NCBI GenBank assembly: GCA_039621445.1
Contig: CP154957.1
Location: 41,690,011 to 41,754,010 of the forward strand
Direction: 5' to 3'
Length of the DNA stretch: 64,000 bases
Source: Euglena gracilis
Lineage: Eukaryota; Euglenida; Euglenophyceae; Euglenales
This document shows positions 9,690 to 20,520 of this stretch, one piece after another; the first letter of the stretch is position 1; every line of letters starts with the position of its first letter. The notes under the pieces were generated by a model. That model worked only from the letters and a program-made list of their open reading frames with translations, made no database searches and was not told where the DNA came from. The translations under genes and the position numbers were made by a program.

Positions 9690-11340
9690 TTTCAAATTTG
9701 AATGTGTCCCAAATCGCCATTCGATTCCCCAACGTATTTGGGAGTAACCCGTCGGTGGGCTTTATCTTTTTTGAAGTCCCCCCCCCCCCTGCTCACCTGC
9801 CACCTTTGGACCCATTCCGTGGCCAATGTACGGCCGGCCCAGTCAAACCCTGGCCAGGGTGCGCTGGGCAAGGCCAAACCCTACACCCTGAGCCCCAGCC
9901 ACCCCAAAGAGGGGGTTTTCTGCTTTATGAAGCCTGCGGGGCAACCGATTTGGGCAACCGAAAATTTGGGTGCCGTTCCCTTCCTGGTCAGCATCGCTCT
10001 GTCCTCTGGCCGACGGGTTGTTTTTTTTTGGCCGAGTCAATGATATTCCCTTGGTTCGCTCTTTTTGCCCCCCCCCCCTATTGTCCAATGGGGGCCTCCC
10101 AGGAACAGGTCGGCAGGACAATGGGGAGGTTCTTTTGCCATGCCAAGGGTCGGTACCCATTTTGCCGTGCCAAGGGGGTCCGATCGCGGGGGGGGGGTCC
10201 CATCGGCAGGGGGGGGGAATTGATATCTGCAATTTTTCCGCAATTTCCGCAATTTTCCGCAATTTTTCCGCAATTTTTCACCATTTTTTTGAAGAATTTT
10301 TTTCCCCACCACCGAAGATGGAAGATGCAATGAGTTCAAGCCATTCTTCAAATGGATCAACAGGTGTGCTATTGTGTTTTGTTGTTCCCCCCGGCTCCCG
10401 GATCTGGCCTGGGGGGGGGGGTAGTGGGGGTCGACCATGGTCGCTCTCGGTCGCTATGGGTGATTCCTACTGAGTTTTTTTTCCACCTTTTTTGCCATGT
10501 AGCGGCGTAGGCAACTGTTCCAGGGCCCTAAAATAACAAAATCCCTTGTGTGTGTAACGCCTTTTGCTTGTATGTTGCGCAAATTTTGCATGTAGCGCAC
10601 ATTTTGACATCGACCCCCCCACGACCGAGGGCGACCGAGGGCGACCGAGAGCGACCATGGTCGACCCCACCTAACCCCCCCCCAGGATAAATCTACCCCT
10701 AGTTCCCCCCCCAGTTTACCAATTTTTCTCACAGGTGCACCACTGGTCACAGGATTGGGTGCGTCCCACCTGTGCAAAGAACATCAAGCATGTTGATTTG
10801 TGCTCGCCTGCATCGACGTGGGTGTCGCGGTGTTCTGAACCTCACAATTGAAAATTTTCTAAGTCCCCCCAAGCAGAAATGTGTATACCCGATATCAATT
10901 TTTCCGCAATTTTTCCGCAATTTCCGCAATTTTTCCGCAATTTTTCCGATGGCCTCCGATATCAATCCCCCCCCTGCCATCGGAGATCAGGCTTTGTGGA
11001 CTTTGGTCATTTTGGTGAATTCACCATTCTTCACTGGGGGTTCCGGAACCCCCCTCAGTCACCAGAGAAGGGGAGGCGGTCTGCCGCAGCGGAGAGCTGA
11101 AATTCCCAAAAGAAAATTTCATTGGTGTGGTTTGGCATGCTGTGCCGAGGGGGTCGGCCGACCAGGGGGGAGGTCCCCTTTTTGCCCTGCCGAGGGGGTC
11201 CCGGGGGGGGGGGGGTGCAATGCCGAACCTCCCCGTTGGGTTGGGCAGAAGTCCTTGTCAGACGTGCTGAACCTCCGGTGAACTTCAGGTGAAGTTCACC
11301 ACAGGAGCATTTTTTGGTACTTGTCTGTCATCGTTTATAG
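9690..11340. repeat. Dispersed repeats and an inverted pair of CCGCAATTTT arrays
   Basis: No gene is supported. 9700-9900 shares phrases with 8260-8420 and 11660-11920 (GGGCTTTATCTTTTT, ATGTACGGCCGG). At 10220-10290 and 10890-10950 short arrays of TTTTTCCGCAATTTCCGCAA occur next to GATATC and C/G runs; the segments between resemble terminal regions of one or two decayed elements. Stacks of GGTCGACC-type palindromes lie at 10425-10460 and 10610-10670. Confidence 0.45.
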
Positions 11341-12238
11341 GTTTTAAGCACATTTGCCAAAAATCAGTTTTTGTAAACGTCCCAAAACGTCGATTTTGAG
11401 TGCTTTTTTGGGAAGTTCTTTGTAAGAAGTGCTATGACAGTGAGCTATTCCTATCCCACCCGTGGGAATGGCTTGGGGGGGAACAGCTCGGGGGGGGGGG
11501 ATCAGGTCCATTTCAGGGGACCTGATTTGCTGCACATCGACCCATCTCCGGGGGGAGAGGGGGGCGTCGCAAGTGATTCTGACCTCCGGCTTCAGTTTCG
11601 GTACTTGTTATTCGACCGCCATTTTTTTTTAACAAGTCGGTTGCCTTGAGTGCGGAAACGCGGTTTTATGGGGTTCTTTGAAGGAATTGGGCAGGGTTCG
11701 ATTTGCCCGTCCAAGAACTACCGGCCGCAAACGAGCAATGAGGGGTCATTTTGGGGGTGGAGGTTTTCTTCTCCATCCGAATTTGAGCAAACCCCTTCCC
11801 ATGTCCCGTTCAGCATGGGCAGTTTTCTCATGTCTTCCCCCCAACCTTTGGATTTCCCCACATGTGCCAGGTTCGGCCAGGCCATGTCACAAAACCCAAA
11901 ACCCCATCCCTTCAAATAACCATAAAAACCACTGGAAAAAAGGCCTTTGCAAGTCCGAACCAAAAAAAAGTGACTCTGACTCTTAAAGGGCCAAATTTTA
12001 GGCTGGGCAAACCTAACCCTGACCGTGCACCTTTAAATAGCGCCACAAATCCTGCTCCCCGGGCTCAAGGCAATGTCATTTTGGAGGTGGCGGTCAAGTA
12101 GCGAACAAATACCTCAGTTTCAGCTTCATCTGCCTGGTCCTCAGCCAATGCTGACGGACAGGGAGGTGCAGCCGCCCAGGACTGATGACGGTGGTGTTGG
12201 AGACGGTGGCAGCATTGGGTATCTTTTGAAACATTGAG
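11340..12238. repeat. Repeat debris upstream of the hAT remnant
   Basis: 11345-11500 is partly the reverse complement of 19560-19700 (AAACGTCCCAAAACG-type phrases and the GGGAATGGCT motif). 11650-11950 belongs to the 8260/9700 repeat. On the minus strand 12080-12200 a short open stretch ends at GAG|GTATTTG, but I could not link it to other exons. Confidence 0.4.
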
Positions 12239-12899
12239 TAAGGTTGTTTCGATTAATCGATTTTTTGATTAATCGTTCGCCACCCCTTGATTAATCGTTC
12301 ATTCGGCCAGGGGGTGATTAATCGAAATAATCGGTCTTCCCAAGGAAACTATTGAAAAAACAGTGCAGGAAAACACTTGGGAGTGATATTTTGGAGGCTC
12401 TGTCTCGTGTGTTGCTTTCTTTTGGGGGAGACCCGTTAGAAAACAAACGGGATAGATTCATACGCACAGACATCAGAGCACGGATGGAAGAGTCATCCAG
12501 CTTAGCGCGCAAGTCGCTATGCAGGAGACTCTGGTGAGAAAAACTGCGCTCAACACAAGCTTCTGAAACACCAAGGCTAAAAATTGCAATTGCAACTTTG
12601 GCCAAAATCGGCACATGCAAAGCAACCCCCTCCCAAAATTGCACAGGTTGAGGAAGTGGCCGAGCAGAGATGGCAAGAGGTTGCCATAACAAAAGCAAAG
12701 CTGTGCAGGGAAGATCCTTAAAGGAAAAATTTTTTTTTAAGGAAAAACATTATTTTTTCAAGGGAAATGAAGTGTTTGTTGGTGATCATAATGCCAGGAA
12801 CCCAAAGGGGGCATTAATCGTTCGGTAATCGTTCGCCACCCCCCGATTAATCGGCATTAATCGTTCGGTGCCGTCGATTAAGATTAATCGTCCAACCTT
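12239..12899 (-). mobile_element. Internally deleted hAT transposon with transposase remnant
   Basis: Ends TAAGGTTG (left) and CAACCTT (right) with an exact 8-bp duplication ACATTGAG (12231-12238 and 12900-12907). Both subterminal regions carry repeated ATTAATCG/CGATTAAT motifs (12250-12330 and 12810-12890), the usual transposase-binding arrangement. The element is about 660 bp and keeps only the C-terminal part of a hAT transposase, so it cannot move by itself. Confidence 0.88.
12318..12698 (-). pseudogene. hAT transposase, C-terminal dimerisation domain remnant
   Basis: A minus-strand frame of 126 codons contains ILAKVAIAIFSLGVSEACVE, then RSFSHQSLLHSDLRAKL, then IRALMSVRMN. This is the hAT C-terminal dimerisation motif, in which a conserved Ser/Ala-xx-(C/S)ER-x-FS core is followed by a basic helix and a final LM..R.N. 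The DDE catalytic regions and BED zinc finger are absent. Of the elements in the window this is the only one where I recognise transposase coding sequence. Confidence 0.8.
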
Positions 12900-12907
12900 A
12901 CATTGAG

Positions 12908-13059
12908 AAATTTCATTTCAGAAATAGTTTGGAAATATTTCAGAAATATTTCGGAAATGTTTCGAAAAATGAAAAAGGGTTCCTTCATTTTTGCAACCAT
13001 CAAGGATCCAACAGGACCTTGCCATGCTTTTCCAATTCAAGTAGGGTGACAGGAAGTGG
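12908..13059. other. AT-rich spacer with GAAATATTTC repeats
   Basis: Short degenerate repeats of GGAAATATTTCAGAAATA around 12917-12965; no gene. Confidence 0.4.
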
Positions 13060-13505
13060 TTAGGGGGACATGCCAGGGTTGAACCCAAACAGCACCCCGA
13101 GCATGTGCTTCCAGACGTTGGACAATTTATGCAGGTGCGCGGCTGTGTACCTGCCTTTTGTGACTGCTTGATGTGCAGTTCTCACCAAAGGTTCATTAAG
13201 CGAAACCTGGGGCAATCCTTTGACAAACAGTTCGAAAACAGACCTTGGGGTGATCCAAACACTTGCTCTTTTAATTTTCCAACGGTGTCAATCACAAACG
13301 GTATTTGCATTGCTCTGCAGGCCACTATGACGTATTTTGCATCCGGATGAAAGAAAAGGCACATTAAAAGACGATGTGCGAAAATGCAACCAACTGCCTG
13401 GGGGCGGCCTTCATCACCGATGCAGTTCATCATGACATAAACATTGTTTGCCACGATAGAGGGAGGACGATGGATAAAATTTTGAAGATCTTTGGAAAAG
13501 AGGGG
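13060..13505 (-). pseudogene. Frameshifted coding fragment, unidentified
   Basis: On the minus strand an open frame from about 13505 reads with balanced composition: IVANNVYVMMNCIGDEGRP, then FFHPDAKYVIVACRAMQIPF, then VGKLKEQVFGSPQGLFSN. Near 13190-13200 it hits a stop, but a one-base shift continues smoothly (NEPLVRTAHQAVTKGRYTAA, then LSNVWKHMLGVLFGFNPG) to a TAA at 13060-13062. It starts against the end of repeat R, so its 5' part was probably displaced by that insertion. I do not recognise the family; it may be host or transposon-derived. Confidence 0.5.
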
Positions 13506-13529
13506 GGGGGGGCTGAAAACTTTTTGATA

Positions 13530-14600
13530 CGAAAACTGTGTCCAGAACGCCGGTGCGGGCGTGAAGCCGTGTTCCAGAACGCCGGTTCGGGCTGCCGCCC
13601 GAACCGGCGTTCTGGAACACGGCTTCACGCCCGCACCGGCGTTCTGGACACAGTTGTTGAAACCGTGGATTAGGGGCTCTGGCTTCACGCCCGAACCGGC
13701 GTTCAAGGAATCCAGGCCAATTTCGCCCTAAATACCATTTTTTGAACCTTTTTGAGCATTTTTGACCTCCTTTGGGCGAATGGCGATGTCGATCGGCCGA
13801 TTGAAGTTTTCAGTGATGCCATGAAACCCATCAATCGAAAGCTCTTCTCAAGGGCTTTTGACAAATGGCCACGGGATTCAGCAATAATGCACACGGAGCT
13901 TCTTTTCAGCAATCATGTATTCCAAAATTTGACATCCTGATTTGTGAAATCCCACACCTCAGGTGCCATACGGCATATCAATCGAAAGCTCTCCCCATGA
14001 GCTTTCATTTGGTACCCTTAGAACTCAGCCACACTGCATAGCGCTCTGAAAATTGCCGATCGCATGTTCTGACCCTTTTCGCAAATTCCAAAATCCACTG
14101 TGCACCTGCTGTGGGGGGTTGGTACACCCCTCCCCCCCCCCTCCGAGGGGCTCGCCACGCCATTTACCCCCCCTCCCTCTTCCTAACCAGACCCCCTTTT
14201 GCCACGCCACCCAACACATTTTTCATTCTGCAACCATGGCACACCCCTCCCCCCCCATCCGAGACCCCCTCGCCACGCCATTTTCCCGCCATTCCCCCCC
14301 CTATTCGGACCCCCTCGCCACGTCGTACCAACCCCCCCATGTTGCCCATCGATAAGGGGGGCTTCTCAAGGGCTTTCACCAGATGGCCTTAGATTTCAGC
14401 CGTGCTGCATGGTATACTATTTCAGAAATTCCCCAAATTTGACCAAATGGAAATTGTTGCACAAAATACCCCAATTTCTGGCCAAATACCCCCCCGAAAA
14501 CTGCTCAGATATGATTGATATGACTGCCACATGTCTAAAAACCATTTTGGACACTTTTTGGCACTTTTTATTTTGGTCCCCTGGACGCCGTCTTCCCGCC
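13530..14600 (-). repeat. Long copy of repeat R, inverted relative to 5340-6450
   Basis: Reverse complement of 5340-6450 in the same order of landmarks, including the inner palindromic cluster (13540-13700) and the poly-C section with CCACGCCATTTTCCCGCC. The copies differ by scattered substitutions and C-run length changes, so they are separate insertions or an old inverted duplication. Confidence 0.75.
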
Positions 14601-16125
14601 CGAACCGGCGTTCTGGACGCCGGTTCGGCGCAAAAATTTCTGCGCCGAACCGGCGTCCAGAACGCCGGTTCGGGCGTGAAGCCAGAGCCCCAATACACGG
14701 TTTCAAGAGGGTGGTGGAGTAATTATTGGTGGTCAGGCTGACCAGGGAGGAGAACAGCTCGGGGGGGGGGGGGGGGGGGGATCGAAACGATTAAGCGAAC
14801 CGGCCTGTCCTCCAGGTCACTGTCATCGGCATTGTCTGGCTGTGTGTCACAGAATAGGTTTTTTGTGATTTCTGGATTTCAACAACAAAACTGCATGGCA
14901 GGGGATTGTTCATTGCATGAAAAGGGGAGGGGGAGGGAGAGGGAAGGGGGTGAGAATGAAATAACTCAACTGAGGAGCAGGGGTTTTTTTTTTAAGTCTT
15001 GGATGGGGGGCCCGGTTGCCCCCCCCCCCCCGGGGGAAACACTTTTCGGCGCTGAAGGCACCGAAATTTTTGTGAAAGGTGCTATTTTTAGCTTTTTTTT
15101 GGCCATTTTTGGGGAAAAGAGAGTGGGGGAGCCGAGGTACAGGGGGGGAGGGGGGGTCCGGGACCGTTCACTTCCACTTCCGAACTGAACTGGACATGTT
15201 CACTTCCCGCAGAGGGGGGGTAGGGGGGTCCGGCGCTGAAGGCGCCAATTTTTTTTGAAATTGAAAAAAACCCCTTTTCGGTGTTCGCCCGTCGTTCCGT
15301 TTTTCGGTTTTTTCCCGAAGTGAACAGGTACATTCAGGTACACGGGGGGGGGTCTCGGAACCCCCCTGTTCACTTCCGAAGTGAACTGAACAAGGAGGGG
15401 GGAGGAGGGGGGGTCCCGGGGTCCCGAAGTGGACAACCTGGCCTCCGGGTCCTCCGGGACCCGGGGGGGGGGGGAAGGGCCCCTGAGCGAGAGAAAAAAA
15501 TTGGTGATGGATCTGGTGATCGCTAGCGACTAGTCGCCAGCGACCATGGTCGCCAGCGCGAAAATGGTCCCAAGCGACCATTGGTGGTCGCTGCGACTAG
15601 TCGCTGGCGACCACCAATAATTAGTCCACCCCCCCCCCCCCCCGCAAAAGTTTTGACCCCCCCAGAACGGCCGAACTCCAGATGCCGACCGCCCCAAACT
15701 TCTGCCACAGCATGGCACCAGACATTCAGTTAGTGTGGTACAAGGTTGTCATTTTGTGGTTCACTGTGGACACCAAGATTTTATTTGTGGTTCACGTATG
15801 GACATCAAAAAAATTTTTGTGGTTCACCTGTGGACACCAATATTTTTTTTGTGGTTCACCTGTGGACACCAAAGGGGGGTAGATCTGGCCTGGGGTGGGC
15901 CGACCTTGGGTTGGCCCACGGTCGCCAAAGGTCGCCCAAGGTGTCGTCCGGGAGACCCCCCTGGTGGGACGACCCTAGGGTCGCTGGCTCAGGGTCGACT
16001 TAGGGTCGTGTCGACTTGGGGTCGGCCCACCCCACGACCTCCCCTAGGGGTAGATCTGGTCTGGGGGGGGGGGTAGTGGGCCGACCCCAGGGTTGGCCCA
16101 CGGCGCCAAAGGAGGCTAGGCACAG

Positions 16126-16159
<34 letters not shown>

Positions 16160-17395
16160 CGGGGGGGGGGGGGGAGGGGTCCGAGGGCGGCCGCGCGGGC
16201 GGCGCGCATCCTAAAATCAGTGATTTTCGGGTCCAAAAAGTGTTCATTTTTTGCATTTTTGGGCCATTTTTGACCAAAAAAGTGCTTTTTTGGCCGCGCG
16301 CACAGCGCGCGGTCCCCAAATTTGCCATTTTATGTCCGAAAATGGTCATTTTTGGTCATTTTTGGGCCTCAAAAAAGTCGCGATTTTTTCACAAAAAATT
16401 TTCCTTGGCCATGCTAGGCACAGTGGGGGAGGGGGGGGTCTGGGGGGGGGGCGAGCGGCCGCGCAGGGGACGCGGAGGGGGGGGGTCCCGGACCCCCCCC
16501 CCCGAGCGGCGCGCCTAGCCTCCAAAGGTCGCCAAAGTGAGCCAACTTAGCACCCAAGTATGTTGCCAACATAGAAGGGAATTCGCCCCTACACAAGGGA
16601 TTTTGTTATTTAGGGGCCCTCGAACAGTTGGGCAACAAAACGGATTTGCCCCCCAAATCAGTTGGGTTCAGGCAATTGCTTAAGCACTGACCGACCTCCC
16701 CCCGGGGGGGGGGGGTGTGACTGGTTTTTTCAGAGTGAATGCGTGGTTTTAGGCCCGGACCCCCGCCGGGGACGGAGCGGGCAGGGGTGGGAAAAAGTGG
16801 CTTATTCCGGCGTTTGATACGCCGGGTTCAGGACAGTATCGGCGTCCCCCCCCCCAACGGCTCCGTGCGGAAAATCGCGGGTGACCAAATTGCGGGTCGG
16901 GCCGACCTGGTCGGCCCGACCTGTGTGGGTGGCTTATCGACCTGTGTGGGTCGGGCCAACCCACAATATTCCGCACTACCCCCCCCCCCTTTTTGGAGAT
17001 TTAAGCCCCCCCCCCCTGGGGGGGAAATGCCCATTTTTGGCCACTTTTGGGAGGGGGGCGGTGGAAAAAAATTTTCAAGGGGGGGGCGTTTGGTCAATTA
17101 GGGGGGGGTTCAATTAGGGGGGGGGAGGCCGCCCCCCCCCCAGCACCCCCCCCCCCGCCCCCGCCTTTGCTGCCGGACCGTTTTGTGAGCACGCGCAACC
17201 AGAAACCCATTGTCGGAGGGCGCCCTTGGTCGTCTAGCGGGGGGGGGGTGGGCTGCTGGCCCCCCCCGCTGCACCCCCCCGCCCCCCAATAACAAAATCC
17301 CTTTGCTGCCGGACCGTTTTGTGTGCATGCGCAATCAGACACCCATTGTCGGAGGGCGCCTTCGGCGCCCTTGGTCGTCTAGCAGGGCCCCGAGC
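14600..17395. repeat. Dense C/G-run repeats with CGCTAGCGACTAG and other palindromes
   Basis: No gene seen. Includes GAACCGGCGTCCAGAACGCC palindromes (14585-14690), a palindromic GTCGCTAGCGACTAG block (15515-15620), poly-G runs of several tens of bases (16129-16175), and a C/G-run field up to 17395. 15100-15470 alternates TTCACTTCCGAAGTGAAC-type inverted motifs. Long Pro/Gly/Arg frames are run artefacts. Confidence 0.5.
15755..15872. repeat. Tandem repeat, unit about 34-38 bp
   Basis: About four units of GTGGTTCACCTGTGGACACC followed by a T-rich spacer. Non-coding. Confidence 0.75.
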
Positions 17396-19040
17396 TAGAA
17401 ATTGGTGATGGACTTTTTGGTGGTCGCTAGCGACTAGTCGCTAGCGACCATGGTCGCTAGCGACCATTTTCTAGCGACTAGTCGCTAGCGACCATTGGTG
17501 ATAGGGTCGCTAGCGACTAGTCGCTAGCGACTAGTCGCTAGCGACCACCAATTTTAAGTCCCCCCCCCCCCCTCTAAAAAAGTTTTTAAGCCCCCCCCCT
17601 CCAAAAAAAATTCATTCAAATATGAAGGAAAATGACTCGAAACCCACCCAAATGCCTTCAGAAACCCCCATTCGGGGGTCCATCTGCAAAAAATTTTGGG
17701 TAATATCTTCTTTTTGCGCCAGTTCTGTGAAAGTTGTCTTTGTCCAGGAGATAAGGAGCACGATTCGGCCTTCCTTGCCTTGCACACACAAGGGGATTTT
17801 GTCATTGGAGGGCGGGGGGGTGCGGGGGAGGGGGGCAGCCCCCCCCCCCGCTAGACGACCAAGGGCGCCAAAGGCGCCTTAGGACTGTTTTGTTTACGGT
17901 GCGCGTGGCATTAGATGCGCGCCTGGCCCTTGGGTCGGTACCCCCCGGGGGATTTTGTTATTGGAGGGCGGGGGGGGTGCGGGGGGGGGGGGGGGCGGCA
18001 GCCCCCCCCCCCTAGACGACCAAGGGCGCCGAAGGCGCCTTAGGACTGTTTTGTTTACGGTGCGCGTGGCATTACATGCGCGCCTGGCCCTTGGGTCGGT
18101 TACCCCCCGGAGGGGATTTTGTTATTGGAGGGTGGGGGGGGGGTGCGGGGGGGGGGGCGGCAGCCCCCCCCCCCGCTAGACGACCAAGGGCGCCGAAGGC
18201 GCCTTAGGACTGTTTTGTTTACGGTGCGCGTGGCATTACATGCGCGCCTGGCCCTTGGGTCGATTACCCCCCGGAGGGGATTTTGTTATTGGAGGGCGGG
18301 GGGGGGGGTGCGGGGGGCGGCGGGGGGCGGCAGCCCCCCCCCCCCGCTAGACGACCAAGGGCGCCGAAGGCGCCTTAGGACTGTTTTGTTTACGGTGCGC
18401 GTGGCATTACATGCGCGGCTGGGCCTTGGTTCTGTTATTCCCCGTAGGGGATTTTGTTATTGTAGGGCGGGGGGGGGGTGCGGGGGGGGAGGGGGCGGCA
18501 GCCCCCCCCCGCTAGACGACCAAGGGCGCCGAAGGCGGCTTAGGGCTGTTCTGTTTACGGTGCGCGCCTGGCTTTTGTGTACAGTGCGCGTGGGCCGACT
18601 AAGTTCGCATATTGGGGTTCCTTCGGGAGCACAATTTGGCCGTCCTAGTGCAGGCTTCTCCGGGGGGTGGGGTCCCCCCCCCCCCCCGCACCCCCACCCG
18701 TCCAACTGAACTCCTGGAAAAGACAACTTTCACAGAAATAGCGCAAAAAGAACATATTACCCAATTTTTTTTGCAAATGGACCCCCGAATGGGGGTTTCT
18801 GAAGGCATTTGGGTGGGTTTCGAGTCGTTTTCCTTCATATTTCAATGAAAAAAATTTGGAGGGGGGGGGGGGGGAAAAATTTTGTTAGAGGGGGGGGGGG
18901 GGTTAAAATTGGTGGTGGGGCCGACTAGTCGGCCCGACCACCAATGGTCGCTAGGCCATCACCAACAGTCGCTAGCGACTAGTCGCTAGCGACTAGTCGC
19001 TAGCGACCACCAAAAAATCCATCACCAATTTCCCGCAATG
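17396..19040. mobile_element. TIR element T, about 1.6 kb, with internal 165-bp tandem repeats
   Basis: Outer ends AAATTGGTGATGGACTTTTT (17398-17417) and its near reverse complement (about 19010-19033) enclose, in mirror order, blocks of GTCGCTAGCGACTAGTCG palindromes, a C-run/G-run zone and a region of about 130 bp (17620-17755 versus 18710-18845, landmarks CTCGAAACCCACCCAAATGC and CATTCGGGGGTCCATCTGC). The centre is the 165-bp tandem array. No coding frame with a recognisable domain. The end points are approximate and no target duplication was settled. Confidence 0.65.
17780..18560. repeat. Tandem array, five units of about 165 bp
   Basis: Each unit contains GGGGATTTTGTTATTGGAGG, a G-run/C-run block, CTAGACGACCAAGGGCGCC and TTTACGGTGCGCGTGGCATT. 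Units start near 17790, 17949, 18114, 18279 and 18448. The CTAGACGACCAAGGGCGCC element also occurs singly near 17230, 17380 and 20310. Confidence 0.8.
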
Positions 19041-19390
19041 AGCCGTCTAGCAGGGGGGGGGCTGCCCCCCCCCGCACCCCCCCCCCCCCCCGCCCCTCAA
19101 TAACAAAATCCCTTCGCTGTCGGACCGTTTTGTGAGCCAGGGCCATTTTTATGACATTTTTCGGAATGTCAGAACCGGTGTCCCTAACCCCCTATTTTTT
19201 GGACAGAACCAGTGTCCCTAACCCCTTTTTTTGGACAGAACCGGCGTCCAAAAAACCCGTGGGGGGGACGCCGGTTCTGTCCTGAACCCGGCGTCCCAAA
19301 CGCACACAAAACATTTCTTTGGATGTGTGTGCAAGGGAGAACAAAATGGCCCAAGAGTATCACAACCAATTTGCATTTTATAACGTTCCC
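19041..19390. repeat. Repeat debris with GACGCCGGTTCTGTCC motif
   Basis: Contains the GGACAGAACCGGCGTCC / GACGCCGGTTCTGTCC inverted motif (19213-19280), shared with 20830-20860, 26070-26190 and 28965-29085. No gene. Confidence 0.45.
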
Positions 19391-19399
19391 ATCAGAGTT

Positions 19400-19510
19400 G
19401 CCCACTGACAGCAACTCTGAACACGCCGCCCTTTGGGCAACAACACACGATGATGTTGTTTATGCCTCGCTCCCTAAAAGCTCCCACCAAATCCCACCAA
19501 TGTACCATGC
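19400..19510 (+). CDS. Possible coding fragment, unidentified
   Basis: After TTCCCATCAG a plus-strand frame reads ELPTDSNSEHAALWATTHDD, then VVYASLPKSSHQIPPMYH. The composition is coding-like and unlike surrounding run-derived frames, but there is no domain, no clear donor and no partner exon. It could equally be decayed transposon coding sequence. Confidence 0.22.
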
Positions 19511-20328
19511 CCCCCCCCATATTACACAAAAATTGTGTACCATGCCCCCCCCCCCCGAGCTATTCCCATAGGAGGGATGGGAATGGCTCACTTTCATAGC
19601 ACTTTTCATGAAGGACTTCCCAAAAAAGTGGTCAAAAATCGACGTTTTTGGGACATTTTCAAAAATCACTTTTTTTTGCAAATGTGCTTAAAATTGACCA
19701 TTTTTTGCAAACGTCCAAAAAAGTTGCCAAAAATGACACCTTTTGGGCGGTCCAAGGTCCTCCCCCGAGCTGTCCCCCCCCCCGCAAGTGGGCCGTAAAG
19801 GGTCCCGGGACGATAATTGCTCGGGGGGGGGGGGTGGCAAAGCTGACAAAAAAGTGCTTTTTTAAAAAAAAAACATTTTTTTGAAGAAAAAAAACACCAT
19901 AAAAAACTTTTTTTTGAAAAAATGGATTTTTTCTTTGAAAACACATTATTTGCCCCCCCCCCTACCTCTTGGCATGGGTTTTGCAACTGAGGTTCCTTCA
20001 TCGCCGGCCAACTTTTGAGAAACAAGAGGCAAAGCAAATCAAGAACTCCCATTTTTGAAGACCCCTCAGTCTGACGGTCTTGGATGAAGCGGAAACAAGG
20101 CGCAACAGCTACTCGTCTTCACCATCACTGAGGTGAGACTGCGTTGTTTTCCCAAAAAAAAATTCCCAAACCCTCGTTGGCGTTTTTTTTATTTTTTTAA
20201 AAAAAAACACAAAAAAACCCAAAAAAACTGTTTTCTTTTTTTTTTGATTGCCAGCTTTGGGGGATGGTATCCGCAATCAGACACCGATTGTCGGATGGCG
20301 CCTTCGGCGCCCTTGGTCGTCTAACCCG
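19511..20328. repeat. Repeat debris, A/T and C/G runs
   Basis: 19560-19720 is partly the inverted counterpart of 11345-11500. 19850-19945 is A/T-run rich. No gene. Confidence 0.4.
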
Positions 20329-20520
20329 AAGCCTAACCCCAACCCTAACCTGAAACCCTAAACCTGACCCTGACCTTGAACGTAACCCGAACCCTAACCC
20401 TAAACCAAACCCTAACCTTAAACGTAACCTGAACCCTGACCCTGACCCTGACCCTGTACCAAACCCTAATCCGGACCCTAACCCAAACCCTAACCCCCCA
20501 ACCCTGACCCTGACCCAGTT
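20329..20520. repeat. Interstitial degenerate telomere-like repeat (CCCTAA)n
   Basis: Runs of CCTAACCC, CCTGACCC and related hexamers with frequent A/G substitutions, about 190 bp. This is an internal, decayed TTAGGG-type block, not a chromosome end, since unrelated sequence continues on both sides. Confidence 0.8.

Noticed and set aside
16739-18709. Gly/Pro/Arg-rich frames of 80-196 residues
   Set aside because: Products of poly-G/poly-C runs and the 165-bp tandem array; both strands open and the composition follows the runs.
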